Source: Bog-473 sp049513455
Lineage (GTDB): Bacteria > Actinomycetota > Acidimicrobiia > Acidimicrobiales > RAAP-2
Length of the DNA: 64,000 nt
Direction: 5' to 3'
Assembly: GCA_049513455.1 (NCBI GenBank)
Contig: JBEKWB010000005.1
Coordinates: 32,775 to 96,774, forward strand
How positions within the stretch are numbered: position 1 is the first letter of the stretch; each line of letters opens with the position of its first letter. Positions 51,129 to 60,079 of the stretch are shown here, piece by piece. The position numbers were made by a program, and so were the translations under genes. Below the pieces are notes generated by a model that saw only the letters and a list, made by a program, of their open reading frames with translations, had not been told where the DNA came from and searched no databases.

Positions 51129-52325
51129 TCACCCGAGCGGCAGCGAGTACACGCGGGCGGCGTTGCCGCTCAACACCTTCGACCGGAACGCATGGTCGAC
51201 CCCGGCCAGCGACACCGACACGCGCGCCAGGGGGTCCGGGTACAGGCAGGTCGGGTGGGGGAAGTCCGTCTCGAACATGCAGTTGTCGACCCCCACGGAC
51301 TCGATGGTGGAAACGATCGAGTGCTCCTCGAACCAGAAACAGGCGTACATCTGCCGGCGGAAGTACTCCGAGGGCTTCATGGAGAGTCGATCCATGGTCC
51401 CCGGTGAGGTCTCCTGGATCTGATAGTCCAGGGCCTCGAGGACGAACGGGATCCACCCCACGCCGCTCTCCACCGAAACCACCTGGAGCGTCGGGAATCT
51501 CTCCAGCACGCCGGCGTAGATGAGGTTGCCGATGACCCTGGCATTGCCGAGATACATCATCGCCGACCCGAGGGCCAGCTTCTCGTCGTCGCTGTGCGAG
51601 GGCCACGGGGTGGAGCCGAAATACGTCGACTGCTGGACGCTCGCGCCGATGTGGAAGTTCAAGGGCAGCTCGAGGTCGGCCAGCACCGCCCACAACGGGT
51701 CCCAGTGGTCGTCTCCGAGGTCGGGGAATCCCTCGTTCTGCGGGTCGGCATTGGTATTGACGCCCTTGAGGCCGAGCTCTTTGATCCGCCGTACCTCGGT
51801 CACCGTCGCCTCGAGATCCCACCAGGGAAGGAGCGCCATGGGAAAGAGGCGCTGGCCGGAGTCGCCCTGGATCTCGGCCATGGCGTCGTTCCAGATGCGC
51901 ACGCACAGAGTGGCGACGTCGGGATCGCGCACCTGGGCGAGGCGCTGCCCCCCGAATCCGACCACGTTCGGGTAGACGATCTGCGCCCAGATACCGAGCG
52001 CGTCCATGACCTGGAGGCGGGGTTCCACGGCGGAGGCTCCCGGATGGGCGTCCTCGAAGCTCCAGCCCATGAACTCCGATCCGCGCGACTTCGATCCGTC
52101 GCGCTTGACCACCCCGCCGGCGCTGGCCCGGCCGAGCACGGTGTCGCCGAACGTCCACGACGCCACCCCGTCGACGTCGCGCACCTGGGGCACATGTTCG
52201 ACCAGCCCGCGGGGCGCCCGCGCCGTCCACAGATCGTGCGGCTCCGTGAGGTGGGTGTCGGCATCGACGACCTTTATGCCCGCCATCTCGATCGAACCGC
52301 CGGCCGTTGCCGTCGACACGTCCAT
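51129..52325 (-). CDS. Metal-dependent amidohydrolase (amidohydrolase_2)
   Basis: 398 residues from ATG 52325. VDADTHLTEPHDLWTARAP at the N terminus gives the D-x-H-x-x-E metal motif, NFHIGASVQQS carries the histidine, and CMFETDFPHPTCLYPD holds the late aspartate. It is convergent with the previous gene; the two share the same fold but only modest similarity. GGGGGTGATC before the start is a plausible ribosome site. Function as above. Confidence 0.9.
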   Translation of the reverse strand: MDVSTATAGGSIEMAGIKVVDADTHLTEPHDLWTARAPRGLVEHVPQVRDVDGVASWTFGDTVLGRASAGGVVKRDGSKSRGSEFMGWSFEDAHPGASAVEPRLQVMDALGIWAQIVYPNVVGFGGQRLAQVRDPDVATLCVRIWNDAMAEIQGDSGQRLFPMALLPWWDLEATVTEVRRIKELGLKGVNTNADPQNEGFPDLGDDHWDPLWAVLADLELPLNFHIGASVQQSTYFGSTPWPSHSDDEKLALGSAMMYLGNARVIGNLIYAGVLERFPTLQVVSVESGVGWIPFVLEALDYQIQETSPGTMDRLSMKPSEYFRRQMYACFWFEEHSIVSTIESVGVDNCMFETDFPHPTCLYPDPLARVSVSLAGVDHAFRSKVLSGNAARVYSLPLG

Positions 52326-52457
52326 CTGATCACCCCCGGATTCTCGCTGCCGGGGCGAGCATAGGCCGCAAAGATGCCGAACGGCCGGGCGGGTGCCATT
52401 ATGTCGGGGACTCGGCGACGAGGGGTTCGCCACATTTGCCGACGGAGAGGGGGACGC

Positions 52458-52907
52458 ATGGACGCGGACTTGGCGCGACTGATCGACATCGAGGAGATCA
52501 AGCAGCTGAAAGCCCGGTACTTCAGGGGCCTCGACCTGAAGGAGTGGGCCCTGTGGGCCGACGTGTTCACCGAGGACGCCCACATTGAGGCGGACGGCTA
52601 TCCCTTCGACGGTCCCGAGGCGATCATCGCCGCCATGAAGGTCTTCCTGGACGGCGTCCGCACCGTGCACCACGGCTTCATGCCCGAGATCACGATCACC
52701 GGGCCGGACGAGGCCACCGGAATTTGGGCCATGCGCGACTACCTGCTCTACCCCGGCGACGGGCCGCCCGTGGGGTTCGTCGGCTACGGGCACTACCACG
52801 AGGACTACGTGCGCCAGGGCGGCGGATGGCGCATACAGCGCCTGATACTGACCCGCATCGGGATAGATCCACTCGTTGGTGGCCTCCCCTCCACCCTGAC
52901 CGGCTAG
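52458..52907 (+). CDS. SnoaL-like / NTF2-fold protein
   Basis: 149 residues from ATG 52458 behind GGAGAGGGGG. DLARLIDIEEIKQLKARYFRGLDLKEWALWADVFTEDAHIEADG is the typical first helix and strand; FLDGVRTVHHGFMPEITITGPDEATGIWAMRDYLLYPG and the final YHEDYVRQGGGWRIQRLILTRI complete the fold. The YFRGLD..W..F..DA pattern is that of the SnoaL_4 group, often found in steroid and aromatic catabolism. First gene of a unit with the DUF35 and thiolase-like genes. Confidence 0.87.
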   Translation: MDADLARLIDIEEIKQLKARYFRGLDLKEWALWADVFTEDAHIEADGYPFDGPEAIIAAMKVFLDGVRTVHHGFMPEITITGPDEATGIWAMRDYLLYPGDGPPVGFVGYGHYHEDYVRQGGGWRIQRLILTRIGIDPLVGGLPSTLTG

Positions 52908-52945
52908 AGCCGCCATGAAACGGCGCAACGAAATGAAGGGATCAC

Positions 52946-53416
52946 ATGCCGACAGAAACTGAGGAGGTCAGCGACGCCGAGGTGCTGGCGCGTTACCCCA
53001 CGACGACCATCGACCAGGACAACAAGGAGTTCTACAAGGGTTGGCTCCGGCGCCGGTTGCTCCTGAACCGCTGCGCGGCCTGCGGGCACTGGCACCATCC
53101 GCCGGCACCGCTCTGCCCGCAGTGCTGGTCGAGGGAGGTAGTGCCCACCGAGGTGTCGGGGCGCGGCACGGTGCACCTGCTCATACGCCTGCACCAGGGC
53201 CCACCCGCACCGGGGGTCGACTACACCAAGGGGCCGTACCCCGTGGTCAGCGTGGAGCTGGCCGAGCAGACCGGACTGCGGTTCACCTCCACGGTCGTCA
53301 ACTGCCCGCCCGAGGAACTCCGGATCGGGCTCCCGGTGGCGTTGGCGTGGATCGACCGTGCCGGAGCGCCGTTCCCCGTGTTCGAACCGGCGCACGACAA
53401 GACGGCGCAGGAGTAG
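52946..53416 (+). CDS. DUF35 OB-fold protein with rubredoxin-like zinc ribbon
   Basis: 156 residues. Zinc ribbon C43-x-x-C46 and C57-x-x-C60 (NRCAACGHWHHPPAPLCPQC) followed by an OB fold (GTVHLLIRLHQG, PYPVVSVELAEQTGLRFTSTVV). DUF35 proteins bind to thiolase-like partners and close the acyl-CoA site, as in the ChsH2-Ltp2 aldolase and in acyl-CoA hydratases of steroid degradation. It sits directly before the thiolase-like gene with five bases between, which fits a heteromeric complex. Confidence 0.9.
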   Translation: MPTETEEVSDAEVLARYPTTTIDQDNKEFYKGWLRRRLLLNRCAACGHWHHPPAPLCPQCWSREVVPTEVSGRGTVHLLIRLHQGPPAPGVDYTKGPYPVVSVELAEQTGLRFTSTVVNCPPEELRIGLPVALAWIDRAGAPFPVFEPAHDKTAQE

Positions 53417-53420
53417 GGGT

Positions 53421-54587
53421 ATGGCGCGCAACCCCATCAAGGACCAGGTGGCCATCGTCGGCGTCGGCTCGACCGGCTTCAATCGCCACGGCGGTCGCAC
53501 GTCGGCGTCCCTGGCCACCGAAGCGGCCACCGCCGCCATTCACGATGCCGGGCTCACCGCCCGCGACATCGACGGCGTCGTGTCGACGGGCGAACCGGGT
53601 GCGCCGCCGCCCCAGCAACTGGCGGCGATGCTCGGCCTCACCGAGGTCACCCACTACCCCCGGTCGACCTCGGTAATCATGTTCGCGTTGATCGACGCCA
53701 TGAACGCCGTGTTCTCGGGCTCGGCCGAGACGGTGCTCGTCTACAACCCGGTGTTGCGGCTCCCGTGGAACTCGCGCAGTGCGGCGCAGGACCCGTTCCG
53801 CCGGCACTTCACCACCGGCGTGGCCGGCATCCCCGAATCGATGAGCATGGCGGTGGCGTACACCGCGTGGGCCAGCCGGTACCTCTACGAGTACGGCGGG
53901 ACCCGCGAGGACTTCGGACTGGTGACGGTCAACGCCCGCAGCAACGGGACCAGGAACCCGCTGGCCACGCTGCGCGAGCCGATCACGATGGACGACTATC
54001 TCAGCGCGCGCATGATCCGCGAGCCGTTCGGCATGCTCGACATGGACATCCCGACAGACGGCGCCGATGCCTTCGTCGTCACCACGACCGAGCGCGCCCG
54101 GGATCTCGCCCGTCCCCCGGTCCTGGTCCACGCGGCCACCACCGGCACCGCTTCCTGTACCGCCGAGGACCAGCTGGCCGACCTGGCCCACCATGGGCAG
54201 CACGTGGTGGCCAAGAGCCTGCAGGCCAAGAGCGATCTGTGGCTGTCCGACGTCGACGTCTTCCTGCCCTACGACGGCTTCACCATCATCACCCTCGGTT
54301 GGATCGAGAATCTCGGATGGTGCGGGCCCGGCGAGGCGGGTGCGTTCCTGCGCCAGCACTGGGACCGGGCGACCAACCGGGTGCTGATAAACGGGCGGAT
54401 CCCCTTGAACCCCCACGGGGGCGCGCTGGCCGAAGGGGCGACCCGGGGTTCGGGCTACGTCCGCGAGGCCGTGCAGCAGCTCCGGGGCGAGGCCGCCGAC
54501 CGGCAGGTCGCGGGGGCGACGACCGCCCTCGTGACCTCAGGAGGCTTCTTCTTCAACTCCCAGGGACTGATCCTGCGTTCCGGATGA
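53421..54587 (+). CDS. Thiolase-family lipid-transfer-like protein (Ltp2/SCP-x-like), probable aldolase
   Basis: 388 residues from ATG 53421. The N terminus VAIVGVGSTGFNRHGGRTSASLATEAATAAIHDAGLTARDIDGVVSTG and C-terminal NPHGGALAEGATRGSGYVREAVQQL with AGATTALVTSGGFFFNSQGLIL are of the non-condensing thiolase type. The nucleophilic cysteine of true thiolases, expected around residues 80-95, is not seen (the region reads STSVIMFALIDAM), in keeping with retro-aldol enzymes such as Ltp2 that split off propionyl- or acetyl-CoA from a side-chain thioester. Pairing with the DUF35 protein strengthens the call. Confidence 0.85.
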   Translation: MARNPIKDQVAIVGVGSTGFNRHGGRTSASLATEAATAAIHDAGLTARDIDGVVSTGEPGAPPPQQLAAMLGLTEVTHYPRSTSVIMFALIDAMNAVFSGSAETVLVYNPVLRLPWNSRSAAQDPFRRHFTTGVAGIPESMSMAVAYTAWASRYLYEYGGTREDFGLVTVNARSNGTRNPLATLREPITMDDYLSARMIREPFGMLDMDIPTDGADAFVVTTTERARDLARPPVLVHAATTGTASCTAEDQLADLAHHGQHVVAKSLQAKSDLWLSDVDVFLPYDGFTIITLGWIENLGWCGPGEAGAFLRQHWDRATNRVLINGRIPLNPHGGALAEGATRGSGYVREAVQQLRGEAADRQVAGATTALVTSGGFFFNSQGLILRSG

Positions 54588-54782
54588 GGGGGCTCCGACC
54601 GCCAGCACGTCGCGGCTGAGGCCGGAGACCGCTCCCCCATCGGGCGACCGTAGGAGTGTCGTGAGGGCAGCCACGCCGATGGCGGCGCCCATCTGCAACG
54701 CGACATTGATCAATCCCGAGGCCAATCCCGTGTCGGCCGGTCGGACCCCCGAGATGCCGAGCGTGATGTTCGGCGCGAGATG
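54588..54782 (-). pseudogene. Fragment of an MFS (EmrB/QacA-type) transporter
   Basis: About 65 codons on the minus strand read LAPNITLGISGVRPADTGLASGLINVALQMGAAIGVAALTTL, the segment before the last helices of DHA2 transporters. Both ends are missing: upstream it runs into the reductase gene and downstream it ends over the thiolase-like stop. This is a remnant left by a recombination event and coincides with the fall in G+C. No start codon or ribosome site is preserved. Confidence 0.7.
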
Positions 54783-54792
54783 AAGTCGTACC

Positions 54793-55788
54793 TCAATGCT
54801 GCGTAGACACCACGAATCTTCCCACCGTTCCGCCATTGGATACGGTCGTCAATGCCTCCTCGACATCCTCTAAACCAATCTCCCGCACCAACTCGCCGAG
54901 CAGGCCCGGTTTGAGTTCCTCTCCCAATTTCTCCCACACGAGGCGGCGTTTCTCAATGGGCGTCGACACCGAGTCGATTCCAACCATCGTTATGCCCCGC
55001 AAAATGAAAGGCAGCACCGTCGTCGGCAACTCCACACCCCCAACGTTCCCGCAGGCTGAGACGACTCCTCCGGCTTTGACTTGCTTCAGAATGCTGGCAA
55101 GTCTCGGACCTCCTACTGAATCGACCACTCCCGCCCACGTCGACCCCATCAAGGGCTTGGGCGAGTCCAACAGATCCTCACGACTCATCACATCCGAGGC
55201 GCCCAGGCGCTTCAACAAGGAAGTAGATTGAGTTTTTCCCGTACTCGCAACAACCTCGTACCCCAGTTGGGCAAGCATGTTGACGGCCAGCGAACCCACT
55301 CCACCAGTGGCACCGGTCACCAGAACAGGCCCCTGATCGGTTGTGACACCGTGCTCGCGAAGAGCCAGGACAGACAGTGCGGCCGTGTAGCCAGCTGTTC
55401 CTATAGCCATCGATTCTCGCAAACTCAGGCCCTTCGGCAACGGGACGACCCATTCGGCCGGTACGTTCGCCAAGCTGCTCAGTCCCCCGTGACGAGCTAC
55501 ACCTATGTCATAGCCATGGGCAAGAACGTTATCGCCCGGCTGGATCCAATCAACATCGCTCGTGAGAACGACACCTGCGAGGTCGATGCCGATTATTAAA
55601 GGCGAGATGCGCGCGACCTTACCGAACTCGGATGCAGCCAAGGCATCCTTAAAGTTCACACCCGACCACTTCACCTCAACGAGCGTCCCCGTATCAGGCA
55701 ACCAAGCACGGGGCACATCCATTACGCCCCGTTTATATGCGCCATCCGTCGTTTGCGCCACAAATGCTTTGAACGATTCCGTCATCAT
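54793..55788 (-). CDS. YhdH/YhfP-type quinone oxidoreductase (acryloyl-CoA reductase family)
   Basis: 331 residues. MDR fold without zinc: SGVNFKDALAASEFGKVARISPLIIGIDLAGVVLTSD at the N terminus, GTAGYTAALSVLAL, and Rossmann loop VLVTGATGGVGSLAVNMLAQLGYEVVASTGK. The family reduces activated double bonds such as acryloyl-CoA with NADPH. Start at MMTES with the second ATG at 55785 as alternative. It is the last gene of the low-G+C minus-strand unit, next to the MFS remnant. Reduction of an enoyl-CoA from the acyl-CoA ligase product is a fitting role. Confidence 0.9.
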   Translation of the reverse strand: MMTESFKAFVAQTTDGAYKRGVMDVPRAWLPDTGTLVEVKWSGVNFKDALAASEFGKVARISPLIIGIDLAGVVLTSDVDWIQPGDNVLAHGYDIGVARHGGLSSLANVPAEWVVPLPKGLSLRESMAIGTAGYTAALSVLALREHGVTTDQGPVLVTGATGGVGSLAVNMLAQLGYEVVASTGKTQSTSLLKRLGASDVMSREDLLDSPKPLMGSTWAGVVDSVGGPRLASILKQVKAGGVVSACGNVGGVELPTTVLPFILRGITMVGIDSVSTPIEKRRLVWEKLGEELKPGLLGELVREIGLEDVEEALTTVSNGGTVGRFVVSTQH

Positions 55789-55867
55789 CTACCTTTTCCT
55801 GGTTCACGTCCCAGTTCAAGATCAGAACAGGGATTCGATGGGTCTAGATCAAACTGGAATGAACGAT

Positions 55868-56758
55868 CTACGACTGGTTCGAGTCCAGTTCGCACCGTCC
55901 TCCATCAATCACGACGGCGCCATTCTGGTTAACGGTCCGAAAGACGACGATGTCGGCTCCCCTCTCGGGCAACCTCTTCTTCCACATCTCAGTTGTAAGG
56001 ACATCGCCGTTATACGCCGGATTGGCAAAGTGACCGCTAATGGAGCGCACCGCCTCAGGTTTTTCGGGACATAGTTCCTGGACAATGGCGTGACATGCGA
56101 TACCGAGGCTGTTCTGGCCCGTAAGTATCGGACCGTCAAAGCCGGCAGCGCGGGCAGCCGCTGTATCGATGTGGATCGGGTGGTCATCCTTGCCGGCGTG
56201 CATGTACAACAGACTCTGTACTGGACTCGACGCGAACGTCGACCTTCGATCGGGCGGCCTCGCCGGCCACTCCACTGGTTCTCGCTTGGGCCCCCTATCG
56301 CCACCGAAGTTTCCCGCCCCTACGATGAACATGCTCATCACCGCGGTAAAGGCCGCGCTCCCGTCTTCAGGGTCCGTCGCTCGTGCTTCGATAGTGACAA
56401 CAGCCCCTTTCCCTTTGTCGTACAGCCCCGTGATTGCGACATTGATAGCCACCACGCCTTGAGGTTCTACGGGTCGATGAAGGAGGAGTTGCTGCTCTCC
56501 GAGAACTATCGGCGTATTCTCGTCGAATTCCCCGATGCCCAAGAGGGGATCCGCTCTGCCATTGGTATCGGCCGAGACCAAGGTCAGCGGAAAGCTAGGA
56601 ACGACGGATTGGCGTGGTACATGTGGCCGCCACAACGTGAAATGCGGTTCAGAAAACCCAGCACCAACGGCCAGTGCGTACATCGAACAGTCCATCGGCC
56701 CCCAGGCCTGAGTTGCCGGCTCGGCCCACACCCCGACGCGCTCCGGGAACAGCTTCAT
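55868..56758 (-). CDS. MaoC-like (R)-hydratase / 2-enoyl-CoA hydratase 2 type
   Basis: 296 residues. Two hot-dog domains: the first contains MDCSMYALAVGAGFSEP, the second KDDHPIHIDTAAARAAGFDGPILTGQNSLG, the hydratase-2 motif with the active-site aspartate and histidine (D-x4-H pattern, here DDHPIH). SISGHFANPAYNGDVLTTEMWK is typical of the last strands. It would hydrate a 2-enoyl-CoA. Its ATG overlaps the stop of the acyl-CoA ligase gene by four bases, so they are translated as a pair. Confidence 0.87.
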   Translation of the reverse strand: MKLFPERVGVWAEPATQAWGPMDCSMYALAVGAGFSEPHFTLWRPHVPRQSVVPSFPLTLVSADTNGRADPLLGIGEFDENTPIVLGEQQLLLHRPVEPQGVVAINVAITGLYDKGKGAVVTIEARATDPEDGSAAFTAVMSMFIVGAGNFGGDRGPKREPVEWPARPPDRRSTFASSPVQSLLYMHAGKDDHPIHIDTAAARAAGFDGPILTGQNSLGIACHAIVQELCPEKPEAVRSISGHFANPAYNGDVLTTEMWKKRLPERGADIVVFRTVNQNGAVVIDGGRCELDSNQS

Positions 56759-58365
56759 GCTCCATCCTTCCGATCAATGCCGGTGCTGGCTCGGCTGGCG
56801 TTCAGCCGTTCGATCTGTCGTTTCAGGTCCTGCTTCGCTACCTTGCCGCTCGCATTCCGAGGCAGCTCTGAGACCACCTCGACTTGCTCGGGAATCTTTT
56901 GCATTGCCAACCCCATCGAACGACAGTGAGCAGCCACGTCCGTCAAAGTCAGTGTGGAGTTGGGGTCGGTCAATTCCAGGACAACGCAACACCGTTCACC
57001 AGAGACTTCATCGGCCAGACCGATGACGGCAACCTCTCGGACTCCGGACAGCGTACTGACGACGGCTTCAACTTCAGGAGCGGAGATCTTTTCGCCCTTG
57101 CGAATGATCACATCCTTGAGTCTTCCAACGACGCGTACGCATCCATCGATGTCTATTACACCGAGGTCGCCCGTATGAAAGAATCCATCCGCATCAAAGG
57201 CCTCGGTGTCGAACTTCGCGTCTACGTAGCCCGAACACACGACGTCGCCCCGAACCTGCAATTCCCCTTCTACGCCAGGCGGGCAGATTGCGCCCCCTTC
57301 TCCTGTTGTTCTGACTTCGCAGCCTGGAATCGCTCTTCCCTCCGTGGTTGCCAACTGGCTTTCGGAGTCATCGAAGCGACTGAGGACACACATCGGGGCC
57401 TCGGTCAATCCGTAACAAGAAAGTGCACCGATACCCCCCATCTCTTCTCGGAGCGCTCGGTGGAGGCCGGGTGGCTTCGGCGCTGCTCCTGCGAACACCA
57501 CGCGCAGCAGGGGAAAGAGCGGCCCAGCGTCCACTTTTCTCTGATGCGCCAAGAGTGCCGTTGCTAGCGGGGTACCACCCGCCAGCATGGTCATACCCAA
57601 CTCGGCAAGTACTCCCGGAGTAGACGCCAGGTCAAAATGGTCAATGACGATGGCGCTGCAGCCGGACAACAGCTGAAGGATCAGCATCTGGACTCCGCCG
57701 ACATGGGTAAACGGAAAGACGATCGGGTAACGATCGCTCTTCGTCACTTGGTATGCATCGACCATCGCCCTCGGACCGGCCATAAGCGAGCGGTCCGTGT
57801 GGAGAGCACCTTTCGGATCTGACGTCGTGCCAGACGAATAGAAGATCCACCGGACCGGCTCTGGCAGACCCAGTGGCGTGCTCGATGTGATCGGTTCTTC
57901 GACTTCGCTTGTCACCTCCTCGCCGTCCAGTACCCACAGACGCGTCACAACGCCGGTTCGAAGCAGCACCGAAGATGCCATTGATGGAAAGTTCACATCC
58001 CGCCACGGTGTAGTCGTGATGAAGGCGTCCGGTCGACTCTGCGACACGATGAATGACAACTCGCGCTCCCGATAGAAAGGCAGAATTGGGTTCTGGACCG
58101 CTCCCAACTTCGCCAGTGCCCCGACGAGCACGAGAGCAGCAATCGAAGTGGGCAGCTGCCACGAGACACGCGTACCTTGCACAACGCCACGTCTCGACAG
58201 GGCTTCAGCAAGCTTGTCGACCCGCACCTTGTACCCTGCAAAGGAGATTTCCCGACCGTCTTCGGTGACAAAAGCAACACGATCTGGCGTAACGCTGGCT
58301 CTCTCGCCAATGAGCGAATGAAAGTCCCCGCACTTTGCAACCCTCTCCTCTGCGAGTAGCTCCAT
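56755..58365 (-). CDS. Acyl-CoA synthetase / adenylate-forming enzyme
   Basis: 536 residues from ATG 58365, eight bases after the stop of the amidohydrolase gene; an ATG at 58392 would overlap that gene without a ribosome site. The AMP-binding P-loop WIFYSSGTTSDPKGALHTDRS, the A5-like SCYGLTEAP, the A8 HTGDLGVIDIDGCVRVVGRLKDVIIRKGEKISAPEVE and the A10 lysine in NASGKVAKQDLKR are intact. Activates a carboxylic acid (aromatic, cyclic or fatty) as CoA thioester. Substrate-binding residues do not reveal which acid. Confidence 0.92.
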   Translation of the reverse strand: MELLAEERVAKCGDFHSLIGERASVTPDRVAFVTEDGREISFAGYKVRVDKLAEALSRRGVVQGTRVSWQLPTSIAALVLVGALAKLGAVQNPILPFYRERELSFIVSQSRPDAFITTTPWRDVNFPSMASSVLLRTGVVTRLWVLDGEEVTSEVEEPITSSTPLGLPEPVRWIFYSSGTTSDPKGALHTDRSLMAGPRAMVDAYQVTKSDRYPIVFPFTHVGGVQMLILQLLSGCSAIVIDHFDLASTPGVLAELGMTMLAGGTPLATALLAHQRKVDAGPLFPLLRVVFAGAAPKPPGLHRALREEMGGIGALSCYGLTEAPMCVLSRFDDSESQLATTEGRAIPGCEVRTTGEGGAICPPGVEGELQVRGDVVCSGYVDAKFDTEAFDADGFFHTGDLGVIDIDGCVRVVGRLKDVIIRKGEKISAPEVEAVVSTLSGVREVAVIGLADEVSGERCCVVLELTDPNSTLTLTDVAAHCRSMGLAMQKIPEQVEVVSELPRNASGKVAKQDLKRQIERLNASRASTGIDRKDGA

Positions 58366-58372
58366 CAGGCGA

Positions 58373-59845
58373 TCACTCTTCAACCTGACCATGCAGTTTC
58401 GCAAGAACGTCACTGGCCGCCTCTTCGACTGCAGTACCTGCAAAGAAGTTTGGATTCATGCCACCGTGCAGACGAACAGCGTTCTCAAATCCGAAATCCC
58501 TGAAGTCCTGCATGGTCATAATCCCGTCCTCCACTGGCTCAAAGGCCTCGTGTAGGACCAATCGCATATCTGGAACATCGAAATGTCCGAGGTCAGATCC
58601 AAACATGGCATTCAATCGCGCTCCGAACGGGTTGAGGCGCTCATCGAAGGCGATGGCATTCATCCGGTCATCGCCCTCACAGCCGAAGAAGAAGGGCGGG
58701 ACGAATAGATCACGGATATCGCGCTTCGTTGATATTTCACAGGCAGCCCAATCATCAAGCTCCTCTGGATGGTCACCCCACGTCGCGTCAGAAACGATCT
58801 GATCCCGTAAACGGCGAGTCTTCTCACCTCCATAGAGGTCGATCATTTCTGAGACCAATTCGGCATCGAGTCGAGAAGGATCCAGATGCTGAATTCCTTC
58901 GGCTCCGCGCTTCTCCCAATGCTCTATCAATCGCGCGTAAAGGCTGGGGGCCCAGCCCACCCCACCCTCGAGGAATCCGAATCGGAGATCCGGGAAGCGT
59001 CTCGTCACCCCCCCGAAAAACAGCGCCTTGCAGATTGCCTCGCCCCCTTCAGCAAAGCCTCCTATTTGATTGTACTGATGGCGGGTGATCGAACGCCGGG
59101 TTGCCCACCCGATCGGGCCAGAGTGAAAGGTTGGAGCGATTTTGAGTTCCAAGCACTTTTGCCACACCGGGTCGTAGTCGTAGTCACTGTCAATCGCAAA
59201 ACAATCCTGGTAGGTCGCAACTTCATCGAGCTCCGGGTATTTGTCGTGCACAGCAGGGATCGGGCGCTGGACATCTCCGGCCAGCAGTGCCACCTTAAAT
59301 CCCAAGTGCTTTACCGCGTATTCGAGTTCCTCTATCGCCTCTTCCGGGGTGTGCATCGGAATGACGGCGGCGGGCGCAAGCCGCGATCCCAAACCTGAAA
59401 AGGCCTGAGCCGTGTAGTGATTGAAGGCCCGGGCGGACGCGCGACGAAGTTCGTCATCGTGGAACCCAGGGAGCGATATCACCATCATTCCGGTCCCTGG
59501 ATAGACGATTGAAAAATCAAGTCCCACCTCGTCCATGCGCTCGAACATGAGCGGTGGCAACATGGAGGTTGCGCGGTCGAGTGACTGCTCTGTCGGCATG
59601 GGCCACCACACCGGAATCCCCACCCGTTCACGCTGTCGTTCGCTCAACGACATCTGAAATGCACGGCGCGCAGATTTGAGCTGCGCCACGAATCTGTCGA
59701 CCATTTTCGGCCCTGCAACTTCGGCGATGTGCTCGAGAATGACGGGGATCGGTTCTATGTGGTGGGCGTCCGCGTCCACGATGGGATGATCCAGGTCTCG
59801 GCGAATCTGGGCAACGGTCTCGTCCTGCTCACGTGTCAGTGACAA
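58373..59845 (-). CDS. Metal-dependent amidohydrolase (amidohydrolase_2)
   Basis: 490 residues from TTG 59845, placed by the GGAG six bases before it; an in-frame TTG at 59869 lacks a ribosome site. PIVDADAHHIEPIPVILEHI carries the metal motif, FGFLEGGVGWAPSLYARLIEHWEKRG and NAMFGSDLGHFDVPDMRLVLHEAFEPVEDGIMTMQDFRDFGFENAVRLHGG the late aspartate and end of the barrel. Longer than its two relatives at 49.9 and 51.1 kb. Possibly a ring-opened product hydrolase or decarboxylase. It is the first gene of the operon and lies behind a MarR-type palindrome. Confidence 0.9.
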   Translation of the reverse strand: MSLTREQDETVAQIRRDLDHPIVDADAHHIEPIPVILEHIAEVAGPKMVDRFVAQLKSARRAFQMSLSERQRERVGIPVWWPMPTEQSLDRATSMLPPLMFERMDEVGLDFSIVYPGTGMMVISLPGFHDDELRRASARAFNHYTAQAFSGLGSRLAPAAVIPMHTPEEAIEELEYAVKHLGFKVALLAGDVQRPIPAVHDKYPELDEVATYQDCFAIDSDYDYDPVWQKCLELKIAPTFHSGPIGWATRRSITRHQYNQIGGFAEGGEAICKALFFGGVTRRFPDLRFGFLEGGVGWAPSLYARLIEHWEKRGAEGIQHLDPSRLDAELVSEMIDLYGGEKTRRLRDQIVSDATWGDHPEELDDWAACEISTKRDIRDLFVPPFFFGCEGDDRMNAIAFDERLNPFGARLNAMFGSDLGHFDVPDMRLVLHEAFEPVEDGIMTMQDFRDFGFENAVRLHGGMNPNFFAGTAVEEAASDVLAKLHGQVEE

Positions 59846-59969
59846 TGAAGGCTCCTTTTTCCAGGGCAACGGGAGGCGACGGACAGAATCGCCGCATCGC
59901 CGTCAGGGAGGACGCTGGGGTGGTTACATCTCAGTCCAGATGACCCCCTCCCTCCCATGATGCTCCGGT

Positions 59970-59985
59970 TATCAACTACTTGTCA
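59970..59985. promoter_or_regulatory. MarR-type operator, copy 1
   Basis: TATCAA-CTAC-TTGTCA, inverted repeat matching copy 2 at 61646-61661 (TATCAA-CCAC-TTGATA), with two changed bases in the right arm. It lies between the divergent amidohydrolase and MarR genes, 125 bases upstream of the former. Confidence 0.7.
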
Positions 59986-60079
59986 AGCATGAAGTGAATC
60001 CTGGTTCACCAGGAAGATAACGTTGCATAGCGCATGGATCGCAGTGCTCGATCCATTTCCATTCACGCCGGGGAGAAGA

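Noticed and set aside
52326..52928. N-terminal extension of the minus-strand amidohydrolase (200 codons)
   Set aside because: Covers the opposite-strand SnoaL-like gene; amidohydrolase homology begins shortly after ATG 52325.
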